This document shows positions 1-4,849 of a stretch of 7,331 nucleotides of DNA, piece by piece. The notes under the pieces were generated by a model. The model was not told where the DNA came from and searched no databases. It saw only the letters and a list, made by a program, of their open reading frames with translations. Positions within the stretch are counted from its first letter, which is position 1, and every line of letters begins with the position of its first letter. Origin of the DNA: JACJWR01 sp044326505 (GTDB lineage: Bacteria; Actinomycetota; Actinomycetes; S36-B12; UBA10799); assembly GCA_044326505.1 (NCBI GenBank), contig JBIRBF010000139.1, forward strand, positions 1-7,331, read 5' to 3'. Made by a program: the position numbers and the translations under genes.

Positions 1-658
1 GCGCCGGGCGCAACCGCACGCGCGCGTCGGTGATCACGCCGAGCGTGCCCTCCGAACACGCCAACAGCGAGACGAAGTCGTAGCCGGTGTTGTCCTAGGG
101 CAGCCCGACCAGGAGCGACAGCACTGAACCGTCCGAAAGCACGCACTCGACCCCCAGCACCTGCGCCCGAGTCATGCCATACGCGCACACTCTGATCCCG
201 CCGGCGTTGGTGGCGATCGTCCCGCCGACCGTGGCCGAGTCCCTGGCCGCCAGGTCCACTCCGTAGACCATCCCGGAACGCCCCGCGTGTGCGTGCAGGT
301 CAGCCAGCGTGACTCCCGCGCCGGCCGTCACAGACCCCCCGAGTTCGTCGATCGGGCCGAGCTGGTTCAGGCCGGTCAGGGACAGCACCACCGACGGCGG
401 ATCACCGGGGCCGGGCACAGAGCCGCCGACGATGCTGCTGTTGCCGCCCTGCGGGACCACTGGGACGCCCGCGGCCGAGCAGACCCGCAGCGCGGCGACG
501 ACCTCGGCCACAGCGGTCGGCCGGACCACCGCCCGCACCGGACCGCTGAACCGCCGGGTCCAGTCCGTCCCGTAGGCGGCGCAGACGTCCGGATCGGACA
601 CCGTCGGAGCGACCCCGATGAGCTGTTCCACCAGCGGATCCGGGGATGCTGCAGACAT
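1..658 (-). pseudogene. FAD-binding oxidoreductase (GlcD-like), 5' part, interrupted by an in-frame amber codon
   Basis: The frame encodes the N-terminal FAD-binding (PCMH/FAD_binding_4) domain of the glycolate oxidase subunit GlcD / D-2-hydroxyacid dehydrogenase family. These flavoenzymes oxidise 2-hydroxy acids. From the ATG at 658, visible family motifs are PQGGNSSIVGGS (residues 69-80) and the segment around SATVGGTIATNAGG (141-154), both typical FAD-contact regions. After residue 187 (..VGLP) a TAG stop lies at 95-97. The same frame then continues without a break to the window edge as DNTGYDF, SEGTLGVIT and RVRLRP, which is the expected family sequence. The stop replaces the residue that is normally Lys in the KDNTGYD motif, so one AAG to TAG change explains it. 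The true 3' end is outside the window. The gene lies 89 bp downstream of the glycosylase gene on the same strand. It is most likely a pseudogene; a sequencing error or readthrough cannot be excluded. An alternative ATG lies at 670. Confidence 0.8.
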
Positions 659-663
659 AGGTG

Positions 664-668
664 CCTCC
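664..668 (-). promoter_or_regulatory. Ribosome binding site of the FAD oxidoreductase
   Basis: A perfect GGAGG on the minus strand lies 5 nt before the ATG at 656-658. It overlaps the alternative in-frame ATG at 668-670, which has no comparable site at the right distance. This favours the start that gives MSAASPDPL over the one that gives MEAPMSAAS. Confidence 0.6.
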
Positions 669-747
669 ATGGGTCTCGCCTGGCCGCGCCGTCACTGCGG
701 GGCCGGAAGTCTGCAGGCTAGCCGACCGCGCGAGGTGATCCTGCGCA

Positions 748-1635
748 CTACTTGAGCAGCCGGCTCAGCCGCCGATCGGCCAGCACCTTGCCGTCCGTCT
801 GGCAGCCCGGGCAGTACTGGAACGACGAATCGGCTGAGGCCACCTCGGCGATCGTGGCGCCGCAGTCTGGGCACGGCTTGCCGGTGCGCCCATGGATGCG
901 CAGCCCCGCCTTCTTCTCGGCCTTCATGGCCGTGGGGTCTGCGTCCCGTGCGGTGGCAAGCGCCGTAGTCAGCTCGACAGTCACCGCCGCTGCCAGCGAC
1001 TCGCGCTCGGCGGCGTCGAGGGCCTGCGCTGGCCGGACCGGCGAAAGGCGGGCGCGCTGCAGAATCTCGTCGCTGTAGGCGTTGCCAATTCCGGCCACCA
1101 GACGCTGGTCGCGGATGGCGTTCTTGAGCCACTGGCCGCCCGCCGCCTGAAGCACCTGACCCCACTCGGCCGCCGACAAACCGGTGCCGTCGGCGCCGAG
1201 GGCATCCGGGCCGAGCGCGGCGATCCCGGGGACGTCGCTGGGAGTGCGGACGACGTAGACGGAGGCCCCCTTGCGCGTACCCGCCTCGGTGACGTCGACG
1301 ACTCCCACCGGCTCGCCGTCGTCGGTGACCAGCACGAGCCGGATCACCAGGGGCCCGCGGCCGGGCCGCGCGGGGGCGGCGGGCACCGTGGCACTGGCAC
1401 GAATCCAACCGGCCCGTGCCAGGTGAACGACCAGGAACAGCTCGTCGAACTCGAACACCAGGAACTTGCCCGCGCGCCCGACTCCGCGCAGGACCTGGCC
1501 GGCGACGGCGGTGTACGGCGGATCGGCGGTCTTGAGGGCGCTGATGGCCGCCACTTCGAGCGCTGCGACGCGAGTTCCGGCGTAGCGAGTAGTGAGGACA
1601 TCGGCCAGGGCCTGCACATGAGGCAACTCGGGCAT
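748..1635 (-). CDS. Fpg/Nei-family DNA glycosylase/AP lyase
   Basis: A complete 295-aa base-excision repair glycosylase of the formamidopyrimidine/endonuclease VIII family. Such enzymes remove oxidised bases and nick the abasic site by beta/delta elimination. The start is fixed by the N-terminal MPELP: after Met removal Pro2 is the catalytic nucleophile, with Glu3 next to it. K57 (in GRAGKFLV) matches the family beta-hairpin lysine. The helix-two-turn-helix region carries GIGNAYSDEILQRARLSP (about 182-199) with N185. A C-terminal zinc finger has C255, C258, C275 and C278 (C-x2-C-x16-C-x2-C). The tail ADRRLSRLLK is one I associate with an actinobacterial subgroup distinct from classical MutM. 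Oddities are His6 where most relatives have Glu (PELPEV), and no Arg in the loop before the third zinc Cys (ASADSSFQYC). Substrate preference therefore cannot be assigned. The gene diverges from the tRNA-Leu gene. Confidence 0.93.
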   Translation of the reverse strand: MPELPHVQALADVLTTRYAGTRVAALEVAAISALKTADPPYTAVAGQVLRGVGRAGKFLVFEFDELFLVVHLARAGWIRASATVPAAPARPGRGPLVIRLVLVTDDGEPVGVVDVTEAGTRKGASVYVVRTPSDVPGIAALGPDALGADGTGLSAAEWGQVLQAAGGQWLKNAIRDQRLVAGIGNAYSDEILQRARLSPVRPAQALDAAERESLAAAVTVELTTALATARDADPTAMKAEKKAGLRIHGRTGKPCPDCGATIAEVASADSSFQYCPGCQTDGKVLADRRLSRLLK

Positions 1636-1644
1636 ACTGCTAGT

Positions 1645-1649
1645 CTCCT
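1645..1649 (-). promoter_or_regulatory. Ribosome binding site of the DNA glycosylase
   Basis: AGGAG on the minus strand lies 9 nt before the ATG at 1633-1635. It supports the start that leaves Pro2 as the catalytic N-terminus. It sits in the 21-bp gap between this gene and the divergent tRNA. Confidence 0.6.
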
Positions 1650-1656
1650 ACAGCGC

Positions 1657-1740
1657 GCGCGAGTGGCGGAATAGGTAGACGCGCACGGTTCAGGTCCGTG
1701 TGCCCGAAAGGGTGTGGGGGTTCAAATCCCCCCTCGCGCA
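1657..1740 (+). tRNA. tRNA-Leu (anticodon CAG)
   Basis: An 84-nt class II tRNA that folds by eye. The acceptor stem GCGCGAG (1657-1663) pairs with CTCGCGC (1733-1739), and the discriminator is A1740. The anticodon stem CACGG/CCGTG (1684-1688/1696-1700) encloses the loop TTCAGGT with anticodon CAG (1691-1693), which reads CUG, a main Leu codon in GC-rich genomes. A long variable arm has stem CCC/GGG with loop GAAA (1703-1712). The T stem GGGGG/CCCCC encloses TTCAAAT (1721-1727). The 3' CCA is not encoded (CTG follows), so it must be added after transcription. Only 21 bp separate it from the divergent glycosylase start, so its promoter must reach into that coding region. tRNA 3' ends are common integration sites, and IS debris begins a short way downstream. 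Confidence 0.97.
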
Positions 1741-1749
1741 CTGAGGTTT

Positions 1750-1778
1750 GGGTTATGTCCCATCGCGTGGCATAACTC
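1750..1778 (+). terminator. Hairpin downstream of tRNA-Leu, possible terminator or old element end
   Basis: GTTATG (1752-1757) pairs with CATAAC (1771-1776), and CCA (1760-1762) pairs with TGG (1768-1770). There is a 2-nt bulge (1758-1759) and a 5-nt loop TCGCG (1763-1767). In RNA the stem extends by G1750-C1778 and a G1751-U1777 wobble. It begins 10 nt after the tRNA, where a terminator would be expected. No T-run follows, so it would be a tail-less hairpin of the kind proposed in actinobacteria. It could instead be an inverted repeat left by a mobile element. Confidence 0.35.
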
Positions 1779-1837
1779 GGCCGTTCGTGTCCAGGGCGCG
1801 TTCTGGTGTGGGGGCGTTGATGCGGGTCCAGGACCTC

Positions 1838-2004
1838 CCGGTGGCCGCTGCGCTGCGCGGTGCGGGCATCGGTGCGCTCGTAGGGTTGCGCGCCGATCAA
1901 CGCGGTCGCCTCGGCCTCGATCAGCTCCTGAAGCACCATCTGGACCGCGGAGCGGACCACATCCCCCCGTCGGAGGCATTCAGCGCATCGAGCAGATCAA
2001 GCAG
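1838..2004 (-). pseudogene. IS256-family transposase N-terminus, truncated and frameshifted
   Basis: The minus strand encodes LLDLLDALNASDG in one frame, then, after a shift of one base, DVVRSAVQMVLQELIEAEA and ALIGAQPYERT..ARTAQRSGHR in another. This is the characteristic start of mutator-family transposases (a GGDVVRSAVQ-like motif, then a QELIEAEAT-like helix and an ERT..RTAQRNG-like motif). The break falls in a run of six G (plus-strand C at 1963-1968); a seventh G would restore SDGGDVVRS. After about 1838 the frame stays open down to 1640, but it no longer resembles a transposase and runs antisense through the tRNA. The DDE catalytic domain is absent, so the protein is not functional. 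The original start codon is not resolved. Confidence 0.65.
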
Positions 2005-2017
2005 GCATAGCCGCACT

Positions 2018-2040
2018 TACACCACCCGACGGGACGCGAC
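2018..2040 (-). repeat. Terminal inverted repeat of remnant A
   Basis: The plus strand shows TACACCAC, five bases, GGGAC, then GCGAC. The reverse complement has the form GTCCC-N5-GTGGTGTA, similar to IS256-family ends of the GTCCGTATAATTGTGTA type (from memory). It is inverted relative to the copy at 2114-2136: the 8-bp and 5-bp blocks and their spacing are identical. Confidence 0.55.
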
Positions 2041-2113
2041 CGGCCACCGGCTGATAACCAGAGACAGTCGCCTCGCACTCGGGGTCATCGATCGCTTGTT
2101 GAGGCTCGCGGCA

Positions 2114-2136
2114 GTTGAGTCCCGCATAGTGGTGTA
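2114..2136 (+). repeat. Terminal inverted repeat of remnant B
   Basis: It contains GTCCC (2119-2123), a 5-nt spacer and GTGGTGTA (2129-2136). These are the exact complements, at the same spacing, of the blocks at 2018-2040. It lies about 108 bp upstream of the transposase ATG at 2244, where a left end would be expected. Confidence 0.55.
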
Positions 2137-2243
2137 GCGCGGTTGCCGGGGTCGTCGACGGTTTCGATTCGCCTGACGAGGATGCGGTCACCGCGTGATC
2201 CTTCGAGAGAACCTACCAGAGCACTCTCTAATGGAGACACACG

Positions 2244-2357
2244 ATGACCGCACCTCACATTGTTGACCCTGCCGGCCTGCTTGGCGAGGCTCTTGCCGAG
2301 GCCAGCCCTGATCTGATGCGCCAGCTGCTGCAGACGGTGATCAACGCGCAGCTGTGA
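2244..2357 (+). pseudogene. IS1081-like IS256-family transposase, N-terminal 37 residues only
   Basis: The ATG at 2244 is preceded by GGAGA (2233-2237, 6-nt spacer). It opens a 37-residue frame with PHIVDPAGLLGEALAEAS, PDLMRQLL and QTVINA. This matches the usual start of actinobacterial mutator-type transposases (compare the ASPDLLRGLL region of IS1081). Family members continue with a SADAD-like segment, whereas here the frame reads QL and stops with TGA at 2355-2357. The break falls at about 2349 and looks like a deletion junction. No catalytic residues remain. If still expressed, the product would be a short helical peptide without activity. Confidence 0.7.
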
Positions 2358-2460
2358 CGGAGGACATAGAGTCCGCGCTGTGGAGTCATCAACTCGCGGG
2401 GAATGGTCGCGCCCTTCCCTTCGACTGCTTGCGCAGGGAGCGCTTTCCGAGGGGAACGGC

Positions 2461-2580
2461 ATGTTCACTTGGTGGAATGAGGCTGGTCACATTGGGAACA
2501 ACGTGTGCGCGGACTTCAACTCGTGCGCCCTCAATCAGTTCTTCCCCGAACTGTGCGTTGGCGACGGCGCGCCTTCCTAG
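2461..2580 (+). CDS. Small open frame, 39 aa, unknown function
   Basis: I do not recognise this peptide. It starts MFTWWNEAGH and ends GDGAPS, with three cysteines (C16, C22, C32), paired tryptophans (W4, W5) and paired phenylalanines (F27, F28). The case for it being real is the purine-rich AGGGGA (2450-2455) 5 nt before the ATG, and about three-quarters of its codons ending in G or C. Against it are its short length, its position in a transposon scar and the lack of a known family. It has no double-glycine motif and no long leader, so it is a poor candidate substrate for the adjacent exporter, whose genes run towards it on the opposite strand. The frame is open further upstream from a GTG at 2380 (66 aa), which lacks as good a ribosome site. 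It could also be the leftover 3' end of a deleted gene. Confidence 0.3.
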   Translation: MFTWWNEAGHIGNNVCADFNSCALNQFFPELCVGDGAPS

Positions 2581-2592
2581 CGCTTCAGCGCT
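2579..2592. other. Small perfect hairpin at the stop of the 39-aa frame
   Basis: AGCGC (2579-2583) pairs with GCGCT (2588-2592) around the tetraloop TTCA. The stem overlaps the TAG stop of the small frame. It lies between two converging transcription directions and could act as a weak terminator. With only 5 bp and no T-run it may be chance. Confidence 0.2.
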
Positions 2593-2713
2593 TGGGCACC
2601 CGCCGTGGCACCGAGCTCGGACGAAGGGAACGCAGACGCCCTTGCCGACGGCGACGCGGTGGTGTTGCGTTTCCGAATTGTCGCTCTAACGTCCCCACCG
2701 GCAGGCCCCCTTC

Positions 2714-4849
2714 CTACTCCGCCAGCTGCTGGGACACCAGCTCCCGAAACATCCCCTCGCTCTCCCATAGCTCGGCATACGTACCCGCTTGCACCACCCG
2801 GCCGTGGTCGAGCACGCAGACACGATCGGCGCTGCGGATGGTGCTGAGCCGATGCGCGACCACGATGCGAGTGACGCCCAGTTCCTGAAGTCCACCAGTC
2901 ACCGCAGCCTGCGTGCGATCGTCCAGCGCACTGGTCGCCTCGTCCAGGATCAGCACCCGAGGCTGCCGCGCCAGCGCACGCGCCAGCAGAATCCGCTGCT
3001 TCTGGCCCCCTGAGAATGTGGCCGCGCCATCGCTCACGGGCGTGCGCATCCCCATTGGCATGGCCCGAATGTCCGCCGCGATACCGGCGCGCTCGGCGGC
3101 CTGCCAGGCATCGTCCTCGGTCAGGGTAGAGGCACCGATGATGTTCTCGAGGATCGAGCCGGTGGACAGCTGCGCGGACTGTGTCACGACGCCGATCTCG
3201 CGGCGCACGGCCTCAGCACCCAGACGGTCTAGCGGGCGCCCGTCGTAGAGCACCTCGCCGGACAGCGGCGCCTCGAGGCCGAGCAGCAGCCGCGTCAACG
3301 TCGTCTTGCCCGAACCGCTCGGACCCACCACTGCCACGAATTCGCCCGGGAGGGCCAGGAAGTCGACGTTGCGCAAGATGGGGGTGTCGCCGTAGGAGAA
3401 CGACACGTTGGTGACCTCGACCGCGCCCTCCAGCCCCGCCCGCTCCGCGGTAGAGCCCAGCGATTCAGGGGTGGCCTGCAGGACGGTGCGGACGGCTCGG
3501 ATCACCGGCACGCTGGCCACGACGGCCGACAGCGGAACGAGCATGCTGGCAAGCGACGTGGCGACTTGGCCGGATGCGGTCAGAAAAGAGGTGAAGCGCC
3601 CGAGCTGTGCGGTGGTGTCGGCCAGGATGGAGCCCAGCACCACGGTGAGTGTCACAGCCACCGGAGCCAGCACGGCGGCGAACGACAACCGCTGGGTCCA
3701 GCTGGCGACGTTGGCAGCGGCCTGTTGCTGCTGGGCGTATCGCAGCACCCACAGCGATCGCACCCGGCGCTCCGCCGCCCCGACCCGGAGCTTGGCGATG
3801 CCGGTGAAGATGGCCAGCGTGAGCCCCGACAGGGCGATGTTGCGCTCGTAGTAGGTGCCCTGTGCCCGGAGCTGGCGGCGCAGGATGAACCACACGAATA
3901 GCCCGATTGCTGCAATCACCGCGAGTACGACCAGGGCCAAGCGCGGGTATAGGACGATCATCACGACCACGCCGGAGGCCGCCAGGACTACGCCCGTGAG
4001 CAGCCGAAGGAACGCCACCGACAACAGCGGCGCGGCCTGGTCCAAGCCCTGGATGCGCTGCACGAGGGCGCCGGTCTGATGGGTCCGGAAGAACGGCAGC
4101 GGCAGCCGGAACAGCCGGTCCACCACCGTGACGACTGCGCGAGCGTCGATCCGCGCTGCGATCCGCTGGATCACCACGGCCTGCAGATACGTGACGTTCG
4201 CGATGCCGAACGCCACCAGCACCAGCAACGCCCCCGCCGCCACCGTGCGCGACACCGAACCCAGCGGTACGAGCTCGCCGATCACCCACCCGGCCCACAA
4301 TGGGAAGGCAAGACCGAGCACCGCGGTGAGCAAGGTGTAGGCCACCAACCGCCAGACGTCGCGCCGTACCCCCCCGACGGCCACCACCGTCATGAGGTCG
4401 CCGAGATCGGCCGACTGCTCGGCCAGCCTCGGAGTAACGGTCCAGGCGCGCGCCCCCACGGCGGCAGCGAGGGCTGCATCGACGCGTTGAGTGCGGTGGT
4501 CGCTCACCAGCACGTACCGATTGCCGCCGGGCAGCGCGGCCGCAGGGCGACCATCGCGGTCGACAACCACGTAGGGACCGGTTTCCACGCGCCACCAGTC
4601 AGGGGCAAGCTGCACTTCACGCAGCGGCACGCCCAGCCGCTGCGCGCACTCGAACGTGTCGTCGGAGGGCTGGCGGGCCACCTGGGCGATCCGCTCCGGG
4701 GCGACCTGCGTCCCCACCGACGCTGCGGCAAGCACGAGGGCATCCACGAGGGGGTCACCGGAGTCCGGTTGAATTCCAACGCCGCTCGGTTCGAAGACTT
4801 CCCGCAGCGCCGCGTCGGCCGCAGGAGAGAGCGTCGGCTCGTTACTCAC
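2714..4849 (-). CDS. NHLM-type ABC exporter, ATP-binding/permease protein without C39 peptidase
   Basis: A 711-aa half-transporter that resembles the second ABC protein of NHLM peptide-export systems. Residues 1 to about 140 form a cytoplasmic domain with the motif DWWRVETGPYVVVDRDGR (84-101). It has a single Cys (C68) and no C39 catalytic set. The membrane domain runs from about 167 to 455 and includes LAFPLWAGWVIGEL. The nucleotide-binding domain has Walker A GPSGSGKTT (509-517), Q-loop Gln557, signature FSGGQ (612-616), Walker B LILDEATSALD with D636/E637, and switch His666. All ATPase motifs are intact. The GTG start overlaps the preceding stop as GTGA, which indicates translational coupling. 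It is the last gene of the operon on this side. Its likely role is as partner of the peptidase-exporter in moving a peptide across the membrane; the exact division of labour is not visible from sequence. Confidence 0.9.
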   Translation of the reverse strand: MSNEPTLSPAADAALREVFEPSGVGIQPDSGDPLVDALVLAAASVGTQVAPERIAQVARQPSDDTFECAQRLGVPLREVQLAPDWWRVETGPYVVVDRDGRPAAALPGGNRYVLVSDHRTQRVDAALAAAVGARAWTVTPRLAEQSADLGDLMTVVAVGGVRRDVWRLVAYTLLTAVLGLAFPLWAGWVIGELVPLGSVSRTVAAGALLVLVAFGIANVTYLQAVVIQRIAARIDARAVVTVVDRLFRLPLPFFRTHQTGALVQRIQGLDQAAPLLSVAFLRLLTGVVLAASGVVVMIVLYPRLALVVLAVIAAIGLFVWFILRRQLRAQGTYYERNIALSGLTLAIFTGIAKLRVGAAERRVRSLWVLRYAQQQQAAANVASWTQRLSFAAVLAPVAVTLTVVLGSILADTTAQLGRFTSFLTASGQVATSLASMLVPLSAVVASVPVIRAVRTVLQATPESLGSTAERAGLEGAVEVTNVSFSYGDTPILRNVDFLALPGEFVAVVGPSGSGKTTLTRLLLGLEAPLSGEVLYDGRPLDRLGAEAVRREIGVVTQSAQLSTGSILENIIGASTLTEDDAWQAAERAGIAADIRAMPMGMRTPVSDGAATFSGGQKQRILLARALARQPRVLILDEATSALDDRTQAAVTGGLQELGVTRIVVAHRLSTIRSADRVCVLDHGRVVQAGTYAELWESEGMFRELVSQQLAE
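4846..4849 (-). other. GTGA stop/start overlap between the two exporters
   Basis: The TGA of the peptidase-exporter (4846-4848) overlaps the GTG of the second exporter (4847-4849). A GGTGA lies 4 nt before the GTG (4854-4858). This arrangement usually means termination-reinitiation coupling and balanced amounts of the two subunits. Confidence 0.75.

Larger units (their letters stand above)
1838..2040 (-). mobile_element. IS256-family element remnant A (5' end only)
   Basis: Read on the minus strand, it begins with a terminal-repeat-like sequence (2040 down to 2018), followed closely by the start of an IS256/mutator-type transposase. Recognisable coding homology ends near 1838, and everything further 3' is missing or unrecognisable, so only about the first 200 bp remain. 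No target-site duplication can be assigned because the other end is absent. Confidence 0.6.
2114..2357 (+). mobile_element. IS256-family (IS1081-like) element remnant B (5' end only)
   Basis: It runs from a left terminal repeat through an untranslated leader of about 108 bp into the first codons of a transposase gene, then loses homology at about 2349. It points away from remnant A, so the two elements sit head to head with 73 bp between their terminal repeats. The right end is absent from this window. Confidence 0.65.
1741..2713. other. Gene-poor segment with transposon remnants between the tRNA and the export operon
   Basis: About 970 bp with no intact conserved gene. In order it holds a hairpin (1750-1778), the 5' remnant of one IS256-family element on the minus strand (1838-2040), 73 bp of unassigned sequence (2041-2113), the 5' remnant of a second IS256-family element on the plus strand (2114-2357), about 100 bp of unassigned sequence, a small open frame (2461-2580), and 133 bp before the stop of the second exporter. 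By eye it is less GC-rich than its flanks. I see no integrase, no repeat of the tRNA 3' end and no clear intrinsic terminator for the operon that converges from the right. Confidence 0.6.

Noticed and set aside
892..1674. A 260-codon plus-strand open frame
   Set aside because: It is antisense to the Fpg/Nei glycosylase, which is clearly real from its catalytic and zinc residues.
2085..2468. A 127-codon minus-strand open frame
   Set aside because: It runs antisense through remnant B and its leader; no family is recognised and the plus strand explains the segment better.
2354..2689. A GTG-started 111-codon frame overlapping the TGA of remnant B as GTGA
   Set aside because: The overlap looks accidental. 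The translation becomes Ser/Thr/Arg-rich and resembles no family, and no separate ribosome site supports it.
1741..2713. A CRISPR array or tandem repeats in the gene-poor segment
   Set aside because: No regularly spaced repeated unit is visible; the only clear repeats are the two inverted IS ends.
2577..2768. A 63-codon minus-strand frame with GG pairs (AAGG, PAGG), considered as a precursor peptide
   Set aside because: It starts inside the last codons of the second exporter in another frame, has only a weak ribosome site, lacks a helical leader, and its Gly/Ala/Arg composition is what an out-of-frame GC-rich sequence gives.
3465..4595. A 376-codon minus-strand open frame
   Set aside because: It is an out-of-frame shadow of the second exporter with no domain signal.
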